Source: Kazachstania africana CBS 2517 (Eukaryota; Ascomycota; Saccharomycetes; Saccharomycetales; Saccharomycetaceae). From it: a stretch of DNA of 64,000 bases. The DNA is taken from positions 372,001 to 436,000 of the forward strand of contig NC_018943.1 in NCBI RefSeq assembly GCF_000304475.1. Direction: 5' to 3'. Shown here piece after piece: positions 40,576 through 49,646 of the stretch (position 1 is its first letter; the number at the start of each line of letters is the position of its first letter). Under the pieces are notes generated by a model that made no database searches, had not been told where the DNA came from, and saw only the letters and a list, made by a program, of their open reading frames with translations. Position numbers and translations under genes: made by a program.

Positions 40576-41481
40576 TCAACAAATTACACAACAGTTGTCA
40601 CTTGATGAAGAGCTAGAAGATCCATCATTGCTGTTCTGTGACTGTTGTTGCCTTTTTCTTATACCCATAGCGCTCTTGTTCTCCAGTTTCTGTGATGACC
40701 CGCCCTGTATCACTTTTTTTTGACTACTCGAACTTTCAGAACTACATACATCAATTTCTTTGATATGGCTGTTGTTTATTTTAGCATCAATCATTTCTTC
40801 ATTTATACAACTTGAAGAAACAGAACTAGCCGCATTCTCGATATCATTTGTCTTGTTATATTCACCTCCGTTATCTCTTAGTAGTCTTACCAAGGATTGA
40901 AAAGCAACGTCAATATTTAAACCATACTTGGCAGAAGTTTCGAAAAAGGGTCCTGAGATGTTGCAGCCCATTTGTTCTCCTTCTTTGAACGAAACCTGTC
41001 TCTCACTTTCTAAATCAGACTTGTTCCCGATTACGACTATTGGGATATATTCCACTTCTTTTACTCTTAAGATCTGATGGTAGAAGTTCAGTAGTTCATC
41101 GTAAGATTGCATTGACGAAATTGAATAAACCAAGAGGAATCCATCGCAATTCCTCATATACTGTTCCCGCATCATATAATATTCTTCCTGGCCAGCAGTA
41201 TCTAGAATATCTATTGTATATTTAGCGTTGTCTACAGTTAGTTGTTTCCTGTAGGAATCTTCGATTGTTGGGTCGTATTCGTCTGTGAATCTTGACTGTA
41301 TAAATCGTATCGTGATGGCTGACTTACCGATGCCACCACTACCTACTACAGCAATGTTGTAACTTTGACGGTTTGAACTTGACTAAGTAAAAATAATTAA
41401 TGTTAGTATGAGAACCTAATACAAAAAGAAGAGAACTATGATGCGGAAGATTTTATAACATACGTGACTTGATACATGCAT
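40576..41481 (-). CDS. RAS: Ras GTPase with an N-terminal intron
   Basis: This Ras-family GTPase is at the RAS2/RAS1 position and is the likely regulator of adenylate cyclase. The coding sequence is spliced: exon 1 is complement(41464..41481), only six codons (MHVSSH), and exon 2 is complement(40576..41382). The 81-nt intron has GTATGT at 41463-41458, TACTAAC at 41408-41402 and a TTAG acceptor at 41383. Without splicing the frame hits the TAG of the acceptor before any ATG. The 274-residue product has P-loop GSGGIGKS (20-27), switch [10 protein letters not shown] (42-50), DTAGQEEY (67-74), NKSD and a CaaX end CCVIC, with an extra Cys for palmitoylation. Switch II reads YMMREQY instead of the usual SAMREQY, and the linker is shorter than in S. 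cerevisiae. Confidence 0.92.
41383..41463 (-). other. Spliceosomal intron in RAS
   Basis: The intron is 81 nt with the canonical yeast 5' splice site GTATGT, branch site TACTAAC (41402-41408) and acceptor CTTAG. Removal joins six codons to the GTPase body in phase 0. Confidence 0.88.
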
Positions 41482-42795
41482 GACAACTATTCCACTATTT
41501 TAAAAGCGCAATCAAAAGAGAAGTGTTCAACGTTGGAAATTTTGAGGTGGAAAAGCCCTTGGTTAGGTCTTTTACTTTATGAGTAAATTTATAAATGATA
41601 AGTTTTAGTCTTTATTAATCAGAAAGCTGATTTCTGGAGGATAGTCGTCTGGGTATAAGTATAATATCAGATTTCTTCGTTGCCCTTTTTATGGGAATAA
41701 AAAATGCGTCAAACAACCAGTTTTCTTCCAAGCTTTTGCTCTTGCCTGTAAATACTATGTACAAATCAACAACCAATTTCCCATTTTTTCAGGAACCGGC
41801 TTTTTTATTTCTCGAGGAAAAAACAATAAAAGCATTAAAATCTCCGTGCGGTAGATTCTGTGCTCGAAAAGACGGACATGGTAAGTCACAGTGACGGTAA
41901 ACGCTTAAGAAACCTCGAAGTAAACCGGTGAGTCTCACGGTAATCCAGCAGGCGGGTAGGAAGTTCAGAAGACCAGGCAGTGACCACTCGAGATGACTTT
42001 GATGCACGTCGAACCAGATTTCCAGTTTCGTCGAGTGAGCGATTTAAACACATTGCGGTGCGAATGGAAATGTACAAAGAATGCGGCAAGTATTGTTGGT
42101 GAGGCAGTTAAAGTGCGACAACCAAGATCAGTTACAAAGGACATAGCATGCTTGAGTGGCCAACATTTTGAAACATCAGAAATGGGAAAGCCCCGACGAC
42201 AACCATATTGTTTTGTGCCGATATGTTTGTCATCTTCGTGGCATCGAGAATATGTGACAGCTACTGTGTCTTCGGCTCCGTGACAGCGTATTTAAGGGAA
42301 AGTGGGACTACAATTTATATCAGCAAGTGGAACCTACTCGAGATAGGTATGACCTACGTCTAGTGCACTGTCATTACACTAATTATGGATTCAAAAATAT
42401 GAACGAACTGATAAATAGTGAAAATAACTCGATCCAACTTTTATACGAACACCAATTTTAATCATTCTATTTGGACAGGTCAGTATTTCATGAGACGTCC
42501 CTGTTTAATATTCCTCTTCTTCTTCTTTTTCCAGGTACATTGTAATATACTTGCATAATGATTTTTAATAACATTTGCGGATCTTATTGTTGTCGTAGAT
42601 CCTTTTTGTACTATGATATTCACTGCCACTACTTTTTATAGGGTACTATTGAGACAATGTACCTGGAACTACATAGGAAGTGCAAGCAATGTAGATATTA
42701 GCTCTTTAAAAATCTGGTATAATTTTCAATATATAATTGAATACTTCACCGGATATAAATAAAAATACGTATGTTGATGGCATAAAGAGGTCAGC
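41482..42795. other. Intergenic, about 1.3 kb, upstream of RAS
   Basis: No gene is supported. Overlapping open frames on both strands around 41691-42283 show no domain. The right end has a 14-bp inverted repeat at 42530-42668, 3' to the Ser-rich gene. The S. cerevisiae sister locus has CRC1, KTR1 and NUP1 beyond RAS1, and no trace of these is seen. Confidence 0.45.
42530..42668. repeat. 14-bp perfect inverted repeat, 111-bp spacer
   Basis: TCCAGGTACATTGT (42530-42543) and its exact reverse complement (42655-42668) bracket 111 bp. Inside, GGATC and GATCC could form a shorter inner stem. The element lies about 130-265 bp 3' of the Ser-rich gene's stop codon. It could be an RNA hairpin or a small terminal-inverted-repeat element; I do not recognise it. 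Confidence 0.6.
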
Positions 42796-43278
42796 TCATA
42801 ATAATAAACCTATAGCACCGGCTGCAACTCCAATAAAGAGACCAGAGCATGCTAGATTTTCAGCCACCCCGTTGGATGAACTGCCTGATGATGATGAAGA
42901 GGCAGTTGCTTGACTCACCATAGAAGAAAGTTTGGTATTGGCAGATTGCATAAAAGTGTCGGTAGAATGTTCGGATAAATATGAGGAAGCTCTTTCGGAA
43001 TGTTGTGCATAATACGAGGATAGGTAGGCGGCATTTGAGCTGGAACTAGATAAATATGCAGAGTATCTGGATCTAACTGATGCGTCTGTTGAATGAGCCG
43101 AATATAAGGATATAATTATGCTTGCCTCTGCGGCTGCCACTGACATTGACGAAAAAATAGATGAATGTAAGGCTGCCACATCGATACTTCTTGAACTAGT
43201 GCTACTGCTGCTGTCTTCTGCAATGGCCTCTCCAATGATGGCTGGAAGTAAAGTTGCTGAGATGGTAGAAGTTTTCAT
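42796..43278 (-). CDS. Ser/Ala-rich putative GPI-anchored surface protein, copy 1
   Basis: I do not recognise a named orthologue. The 160-residue product has a plausible signal peptide (MKTSTISATLLPAIIGEAIA), then a body of Ser, Ala and Tyr residues with motifs SLYSAHSTDASV and SYLSEHSTDTF. The end is a Ser-rich linker followed by a hydrophobic tail (CSGLFIGVAAGAIGLLL) typical of GPI attachment. No charged C-terminal residues follow the tail. This suggests a cell-wall or plasma-membrane GPI protein, by inference. It is related to the gene at 44204-44692 in size, start, repeated motifs and tail, and lies on the same strand, so the two look like an old tandem duplicate. Confidence 0.75.
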   Translation of the reverse strand: MKTSTISATLLPAIIGEAIAEDSSSSTSSRSIDVAALHSSIFSSMSVAAAEASIIISLYSAHSTDASVRSRYSAYLSSSSSNAAYLSSYYAQHSERASSYLSEHSTDTFMQSANTKLSSMVSQATASSSSSGSSSNGVAENLACSGLFIGVAAGAIGLLL

Positions 43279-44203
43279 TCTGTAGATAAATGCTAATTGA
43301 ATTGCTAGTTTTTTGAACTTGTTGAAGTAACAAGAAATGTAAAAGAAATATTCATCCTAACAAGGCTACAAACCTCCATCAAAGCACCTATATATACGTT
43401 ATTCTAAACATGGGCGCAATAATGCCAGTTTCCAGTCTGTTGATTGTAACTAGAGTGGAGCGGCAAAGAGTGATACGTACATCATCGAGGTAGCCATACT
43501 GGGTGCAAACCATTGAGGGTTCTTTAACTACTTTGAAATCTACAGTGCAGACATGTGACAGTTGTGGGGTGAATACAACTTATAAGGTTGACATTTTTAC
43601 TCCTATTAATAGGTGCATTCCTGAATGCGAGGGAGAGTTAAGCTGAGAGGCGTGGAATGCCATCGAGAGTACCCCTCATCGAGAAATCCGTGATGCGCCT
43701 CACATACGAAGAAGGAATAAAGTATTGTCACTAGAGCCATTCACGGATACGTTCGAAAGTGGGATGTGAATCTTAATCGGTCATTCTTTGTTATCAAGGG
43801 TTTCATTATTATAGAAATCGGAGACATCACCATCCTTTTTGCGCAAATGGGTAGTTGATCTGGAACAAGAAATACACCTTTGAAAGGAATAACTCTCTCC
43901 TTGTCATTCCATCTACTGGCTATTCTTAGATGGAACTCATTGAATGTGTTTGTGAAGTCGAAGCTTTCGAAGCAAAGTATTTGATGATGCTAACAAAATG
44001 AAAAATTCTAGGTAAACACATTGTATTATTATTTTGACTAAAAGAATACTTTAATTCACTTGGGTCGAAATCACGTCAATTTGTTTTTTAGACAATGCAT
44101 TGATTTAATACAAATTTTTTTTTGTTAATCTACAATATAAAATAAAACAAAGTTACATATTAGACATTTCCTAAATTATCTTTTAGAGAAGTATTGAACT
44201 GAT
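43279..44203. other. Intergenic between the two Ser-rich genes
   Basis: This 925-bp stretch holds the promoter of copy 1 and the 3' region of copy 2. TATATATACG at 43389-43398 is a plausible TATA region. No other gene is seen. Confidence 0.5.
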
Positions 44204-44692
44204 TCATAAAAGCATGGCAATTGCACCAGTTACGGCACCAAGAAGAATACCAGAAATACCTGCACCGCTGACTGCTGCATTAGACGAGGAAGCAGCGGAA
44301 GCAGAGGAAGCGGAAGAAACGGAAGCGGCACTTTCCATTGACTCTTGGACTGAATAAAGAGATTCCATGTATGTATCAGATGGATGAGCAGATAAGTATG
44401 ACATTTCTTCACTTGAGTGGATTTTTTCATAGGATGATATGTAAGCAGCTTCGGAACTTGCGCTTATTAGGTACTGTGAGTACGCAGATGCAGCAGAGGA
44501 GTCAGAAGGATGTGCAGAATAGTAAGAGATAATTGACATGGCATTCACTGAAGCAACAGATAAAGATGATAAAACAGACTTATGTATAGCATCAACGTCA
44601 ATACTGCTACTAGAACTACTGGTAGTCTTAGCGGCATCGACAGAAGCAGCTAAAATTGGTAAAATAAATGATATAACGGAAGAAACTTTCAT
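44204..44692 (-). CDS. Ser/Ala-rich putative GPI-anchored surface protein, copy 2
   Basis: The 162-residue product resembles copy 1. It has a signal peptide (MKVSSVISFILPILAASVDA), a Ser-rich segment with DVDAIHKSVLSSLSVAS, and two related motifs, SYYSAHPSDSSAASAY and SYLSAHPSDTYMESLY, about 45 residues apart, which suggests internal duplication. It ends in a Ser/Ala linker and hydrophobic tail (SGILLGAVTGAIAMLL) that looks like a GPI signal. Function is unknown; a wall or surface location is inferred. The frame is open to a GTG at 44701, but the first ATG is at 44692. The promoter region lies in the gap to the right. Confidence 0.77.
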   Translation of the reverse strand: MKVSSVISFILPILAASVDAAKTTSSSSSSIDVDAIHKSVLSSLSVASVNAMSIISYYSAHPSDSSAASAYSQYLISASSEAAYISSYEKIHSSEEMSYLSAHPSDTYMESLYSVQESMESAASVSSASSASAASSSNAAVSGAGISGILLGAVTGAIAMLL

Positions 44693-45891
44693 TCTGATCA
44701 CAGTATTATTAAAAACTTGTTTGGGTCTTCGTAATTAACAATGAGTTGAAGTGGGCAGCATCATGAATAATGTAGAGATTCATAAGTTCCCTATTTATAT
44801 AATAAACTTTATACAGGAGGTGCATTTTTTCAAATGACAAAAAGATCAATAATTTACTGGGCAACAATTGCATGCGGTGATATACAAAAACTAAAGGTTA
44901 AAAGAGGAGTCTTCTACCTGGCATTTCTACTGAAATGGGAAAAAGCCAATGGGCATAAGGCCATTGCAGTACAGAAGATGGATGTCAAAACTAAGTTTAA
45001 AGCTCGAAGTGCTCATGCATTTTCTTCTGTACTCTTTTTTTTTTGTTGGTTGTTTTGGCTTATTTTTCAGTCAATTTAACACGGGAAGGCAAAAGACTCC
45101 GTCGTGATCTGAGAACATAATTTTTCAGGGCAATTTGTGACGTTATTCACTGTAAAATATACGTAGAAAAGCCTCGAGGCCAAGACAAAACGGAGGAGAG
45201 TTAAAATCTGATAATCCAATTTTGGACTATCAGTGCTTGCAAACAGCAGGAGATACTTAGTTATTAAATGATTAGTAAGCTAATTAGCTGGGCCCTTCTA
45301 AGCAAGTCATTAGGATTGATTGCTTGATTTGAACTTTTTTTGAACTTTTTTTGAACTTTTTTTGTTAGTCGGCCAAGGAATAATGAGTTTGAATATGGGA
45401 TGTGCGCTCGTCATATTCAAGACACCTCCAACGATGAAATTTTGTGTGCTGTTTCAATCTGAATATGCGTTTTGTAAAGAAAAAGATATTCGCTTCCCCC
45501 CCCTCCTTGTGTCATCCCACTATTAAACCAGTTCCATGAAAGGCAGCTGTATGCTTTGAATGTCTCCTTACCGCTCGTTCGTCTAATTCCTAATTTCTTC
45601 GTTGATGTTTGAGACATGAAGTGCACATGGTATTTTGCACCTCTAACAGGCACAAACTGATTACAGATCAAGGAATCGCCTCATTTAGAAGCTGGGGTGT
45701 AGTTTCAAGAGTAGAAGTACTACACGGTGTAGGAAAACGATCTTCACACTCAGTTTCTGATGAACTTAGCATACTTCGAACCTAACGCCCTTGCGTATCC
45801 TTTTTTTTGCACCGTAACTAGCAAACGTTCTATGTAGACGTTTACTTTTGCCTTGCAATTACACCCACTTTCTCTTATACAGTATATATCT
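44693..45891. other. Intergenic, about 1.2 kb
   Basis: No gene is supported. A plus-strand 81-codon ATG frame (44834-45079) and a minus-strand frame (45417-45671) lack recognisable features. An 11-bp tandem repeat lies at 45331-45363 and a C8 run near 45496-45503. This region contains the promoter of Ser-rich copy 2 and the PHO23 3' end. Confidence 0.45.
45331..45363. repeat. 11-bp tandem repeat, 3 copies
   Basis: Three exact tandem copies of GAACTTTTTTT (one strand view) occur in intergenic DNA. The origin is probably replication slippage. Confidence 0.85.
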
Positions 45892-46884
45892 CTACATTTT
45901 CTTTTTACATTCATCACAATACCACTTACCTTTTGGTAAAGTTGTTAAGCCGATACAAGGTAAATGAAACCATTCTAACTCGCAGCTCTCTCCATCACAC
46001 CCGACCATTTCACCGTATGCAATTTGATTACAGTAGCAGTATAGAGGTTCCCCGTATTCATTGACTCTTTCTCCTTTGTTGTTAACTATAGTATCTGACG
46101 TCTTGTTTGCCTTAGGATTACCAGTACTGTTCTTATTGGACGACGCCGAAGAAGATGATGATCCACTTATGCCTGTAAGTATATTGGGTGCATTACTGCT
46201 ATTGTCCATTATATTGTTGTTATTTGTCCTTCTCTTTCTTCTTTTTGGATCCGTAGAACCTCCTACTACGTTACTTCTCTTTTTACTATTACTTTCATAG
46301 TCGATACTGGGTGTATTTTGCTCCGAATTGATTGTGTATTTTGTATCATTGTTTTGCTTTCTGTTTGCTGCCATAGCCTCTCTTCGAGATTCACTTTTCA
46401 TAGCTTGTGAAGATCTATGACCTGGTTTACTCTCTATCTTCTCCATTAACTCATAATGTAAATGCATTGCAGGATGGTTATCTGCACCCAATCTTAACTT
46501 TACCGGTATCTCTTGATTTCTTATTGCAACTTCATATGCTATTTCCAAACGTTCTTCTAAATGTTGTAATGACTCCACCATAATCGAAGATACATGCATT
46601 TTCTCTTCCAAAGATTGCATCAACTCTTCAAAAAGCCCGTTAATATAAGTTAGATCTTTGACTTTGTCTGCTTTCTTTTTCTCAACTAATTCATCACTCA
46701 CTCTCTTGTCTATAGGTACGGTTAAAAACTTGTCTATCTTTTGATGCAGTTCTGGCATCGAATTTACACATTTCGCATCAATTTCATGTAAGAGCGTCAA
46801 ATACTTCGAAACCTCAAGAGGAACTTCCTCCAAAACATCAGCAGTGTCGTAGAGTCCTGGATATAAGTTAGCGGGGCTTGTCAT
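45892..46884 (-). CDS. PHO23: ING-family PHD protein Pho23 (Rpd3L complex)
   Basis: Pho23 is the ING-type PHD subunit of the Rpd3L histone deacetylase complex and binds H3K4me3. The 330-residue product has the same length as I recall for S. cerevisiae. The N-terminal ING domain (about 1-115) starts LYPGLYDTADVLEEVPLEV. A basic Ser/Asn linker contains a lysine/arginine patch (PKRRKRRTNNNN) as a possible nuclear signal. The PHD finger spans about 281-327, with Cys and His ligands in order: CYCNQIAYGEMVGCDGESC, then EWFHLPC and KWYCDEC. Position between RAS and RPS7 matches YNL097C. Confidence 0.96.
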   Translation of the reverse strand: MTSPANLYPGLYDTADVLEEVPLEVSKYLTLLHEIDAKCVNSMPELHQKIDKFLTVPIDKRVSDELVEKKKADKVKDLTYINGLFEELMQSLEEKMHVSSIMVESLQHLEERLEIAYEVAIRNQEIPVKLRLGADNHPAMHLHYELMEKIESKPGHRSSQAMKSESRREAMAANRKQNNDTKYTINSEQNTPSIDYESNSKKRSNVVGGSTDPKRRKRRTNNNNIMDNSSNAPNILTGISGSSSSSASSNKNSTGNPKANKTSDTIVNNKGERVNEYGEPLYCYCNQIAYGEMVGCDGESCELEWFHLPCIGLTTLPKGKWYCDECKKKM

Positions 46885-47347
46885 TGGTCAAAATACTATT
46901 TGGGAGCGTTACTGGATTGAGAACTTATTATCATTTCGAAGTCCTAAGGGTTGACTGAAATTTTCCATTCAATTTTTATCAGAACGATCTACGATCGCTC
47001 CATACGTTTGTTTACATAACGTTCGGTTCATATAATTATTTATTAAAAACGGCAATTATGGAGACGATAAGGTAGTTATTCTTTATTAGCGGTCTGTGAT
47101 ATCTCAAGCATACGTCAAGAAACAACAGGAGAATGTCTGATTTAACCGATATGACAATATCAAAGTTTGGCCATCGGATATAGGCTGATATTCCTGCCTG
47201 CGAGAAGGATTGTATGATATTACTTTGGTTGTTAAATTTACATATGTATTATACACATAGTATACGGAAAGTTGCTGTATAATTACCTAACTTAATTTGT
47301 CATTTTTTTGCAGATAAAAAGAAAATATAATCTATTTCATGGATCGT
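46885..47347. other. Intergenic between PHO23 and RPS7
   Basis: A 463-bp stretch with the PHO23 promoter and the RPS7 3' region. I see no gene in it. Confidence 0.5.
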
Positions 47348-48192
47348 TTAGTGAGTTTCAGATGGAATTTCGAAAACAATTTGCTTACCAGTTAACTTGG
47401 AGTAAACTGCTTGGAAAGATTCTAATTTGTAGTCAACTTGTTGGATGTCCTTGGAGTCTAATAAAACCTTTTGGATTTTGTTACCGCCGACTAAGTATCT
47501 AACTCTCTTACCGACAATTTCAGTTGGGAAAACCATATCTTCTAAGATTTTGTCGTGAACGGCAGTTAAGGTTCTAGATCTTGGTCTCTTTTGACCTTGT
47601 CTGGTGTTTCTAGCTGGCTTTGGTAAGATTCTTCTTTCAGCTAAGAAAATAACGTGTCTGTCAGGGAATTTCTTTTCTAATTCACGAGTTAGCTTGGCTT
47701 GAACCTTGTGGTAGGCAGCTAAGGATGGGACAGGGACAAAAATAGTTAAGGCTTTCTTACCACCGGCAACATCGATCTTAAATAATAATAATACTTTATG
47801 TTAGTAATCTTGTACTAAAAATAGTGCAAACCAAAAGTGTGATAATAGCATAATAGAAAGGACTTGTAGCCACTTGTTATATTACCATTTTTAAATTTGT
47901 TCTATTTCAATAGTTCGAAGAATATAGGGATATTTTAATGATCATAATAAAACTGAAAGAACCTGGCTGTCTTATCGTGTTTTATTCTTTATTCTCCTAA
48001 GTCTTATACATGCATCATCACAATCTTATAATAGTTAATCGGTAGACATACTTCTCTGATGGATCTGAATTGCAATGGTCTTAATTCAGCCTTTAAGTCG
48101 GCAGAAGAGTTTTCTAACTCAGTGAAAGCTTGGGCAACTTGTAATTCTAATTCAGTTGGAGCCTGAGATAAAATCTTAGCGTGGGTAGACAT
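47348..48192 (-). CDS. RPS7: 40S ribosomal protein eS7 (Rps7), one intron
   Basis: This is ribosomal protein eS7 of the small subunit. Exon 1 is complement(48052..48192), encoding [10 protein letters not shown] to SIRE, and exon 2 is complement(47348..47776), beginning IDVAGGKK. The 275-nt intron has GTATGT at its start (48051-48046), branch site TACTAAC at 47806-47800 and an AAG acceptor at 47777. Splicing gives 189 residues, ending FEIPSETH as in S. cerevisiae (190). The intron position after SIRE matches the yeast RPS7 genes. Unspliced readthrough would end after 14 codons. The promoter has a Rap1/Tbf1-like site. S. cerevisiae has two copies, RPS7A and RPS7B; synteny with PHO23 favours RPS7B. 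Confidence 0.97.
47777..48051 (-). other. RPS7 intron
   Basis: A 275-nt intron with GTATGT, TACTAAC (47800-47806) and an AAG acceptor, interrupting the gene in phase 0. I see no snoRNA C/D box pair inside it. Confidence 0.93.
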
Positions 48193-49241
48193 TATTTGAT
48201 GGTTTCGCGGTTCACTTAAGCCCTTTAGTGATTGACCTTTAACGTAAAGCTTCGCTTATACTAACAATAATATCTTAATGGAATTAACTATTACCTATGG
48301 GATAAACTCTAGCTGGATCTGTCTAGAAAGAGAAGCGATCTCTATCCGGCCTAACTGACCGTACGATCAAGCCCATTTCGGGCACGGGTTACCCAAGTCG
48401 CCCACCCTCATCAGCCTAACGAAAATAAGCTGGGCTAAGGTGTCCGTTTAGGCCGCAGACCCATTTTCCGAGAATTCCGAAATTTTTCAACTTGAAAAGA
48501 AATTTTGATTGGAAGAATTAGGGTGTAAGGGTGTAATGTCTAATGTCCGGATGTTACAGTCACGGAAGTTCACGCTATTTTCAACCCAATTCTGTGAAAG
48601 ATTAAAAAGATATTAAAAGACTTAATCGACCCATGAGAGATGTCGGAGAGGTCAGGCAATTCAAAGATCGGTTAGTGAGACGTAGTTTGATCTATAGATG
48701 TGTAGAATGAGAATCAAGATTACCTATTATACTTATCACCTTAATCGCAAGTTTTGTTATTTACTCTTTATTTTTTATACTATCTAATATTTTAGTTAAA
48801 GTCGGTCTATTCATTTTTACTCGACTGACACAGGCTTACATAGTCCTATCTTACAACTGTAGATCTATTTGTTCAAACGAAATTTTGTATTTCTTCTGAG
48901 ATACTAAATAAATATTGACAAGTTTAAAATTTTATCTGAAAAATCAGTTTTCACTTCTGAAATGTAAAATTAAAAACATATTGAAAGTGAAGAAAGTACC
49001 AAATATGTCTGCCTGACTCGAGAACCCAGATAACTGGCAATCCAAAGAAAAAAAAATATTATTTAATCTGAAACTAGCATGACTTTGCGCTATATATAAG
49101 TATTTCCTCTGTAGAATGAGGTGGAATTAAGGGCATAGAACAGTTTTTCTTGGAATTCGACAAAAGGTGGTTCTTCCGGACGATATAGGCCCGATAGATC
49201 AACATCCAATATGTTTACTTGCCAAAAGGAATGTGTGTGTG
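48193..49241. other. Intergenic, about 1.05 kb, upstream of RPS7
   Basis: It contains the RPS7 promoter. A GC-richer block (about 48340-48480) includes CGGGTTACCC and several CCC runs, and a Rap1-type site lies at 48524-48534. The distal part is AT-rich. No gene or tRNA is seen. Confidence 0.5.
48518..48534 (-). promoter_or_regulatory. Rap1/Tbf1-type site upstream of RPS7
   Basis: On the minus strand this reads ACACCCTTACACCCTAA. ACACCCTTACA is one base from the Rap1 consensus, and ACCCTAA resembles a Tbf1 core. The site is about 330 bp before the RPS7 ATG, in the usual range for ribosomal protein promoters. Binding is inferred. Confidence 0.55.
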
Positions 49242-49646
49242 TTATATATCGTGTTTCTCTTCATTTATTGGGACTCTGACCAGCGTTTCTGGTAAGGGAA
49301 TTTCCTTTTGCTGTCTTATTTCTTCACTGCTCTTATCCATTGCTTCGTCATTACTGCTATTAGTTTTACTGATATCGCCATCCACATTATCGTCATCCCA
49401 AATACCAACCTCATAATCCTTCTCCACGTACCTTAATAAACCCAAACTTGCTTCAGATATGGACCTAGTTACCGAATTCCATATCGACATTACATCATTT
49501 ACCCTTTGTGCATTGCCTTCTATTTGCTTCACCTCATCACTTAATTCATTTAGCTGTAACTTCATTGTATCTGTTAACGCCGCTATCTTTTTAAGAGCAG
49601 CCAACTCTCTCTCCTTAGATAGTAACTGTTCTCTTAAATCTGCCAT
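49242..49646 (-). CDS. DAD2: DASH/Dam1 complex subunit Dad2
   Basis: Dad2 is a small subunit of the DASH (Dam1) ring complex that couples kinetochores to microtubules. The 134-residue product matches S. cerevisiae Dad2 (133). The coiled coil covers about residues 1-50 (LREQLLSKERELAALKKIAAL then LTDTMKLQLNELSDEVKQI). The family block ISEASLGLLRYVEKDYEVGI lies near 66-85. The C-terminus is acidic and ends with LPLPETLVRV-like sequence. The frame is open to a GTG at 49655; the first ATG is at 49646 (MADLREQLLS). In S. cerevisiae DAD2 is YKR083C, away from RPS7 and APP1, so its place here reflects rearrangement. Confidence 0.94.
   Translation of the reverse strand: MADLREQLLSKERELAALKKIAALTDTMKLQLNELSDEVKQIEGNAQRVNDVMSIWNSVTRSISEASLGLLRYVEKDYEVGIWDDDNVDGDISKTNSSNDEAMDKSSEEIRQQKEIPLPETLVRVPINEEKHDI

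Noticed and set aside
41691..42283. Overlapping ATG frames on both strands upstream of RAS
   Set aside because: No domain, signal peptide or synteny support; open frames of this length are expected by chance in 1.3 kb.
44834..45079. 81-codon plus-strand frame with a hydrophobic C-terminal stretch
   Set aside because: The hydrophobic end comes from a T-run; nothing else supports a protein, and it overlaps the promoter of the Ser-rich gene.
45770..45800. TTCGAACC-like sequence suggesting a tRNA B box
   Set aside because: No A box at the right distance and no acceptor stem can be built on either strand.
48466..48500. TTCCGAAA resembling a centromere CDEIII core
   Set aside because: No AT-rich CDEII of about 80 bp and no CDEI lie beside it; the flank is GC-rich and is the RPS7 promoter.
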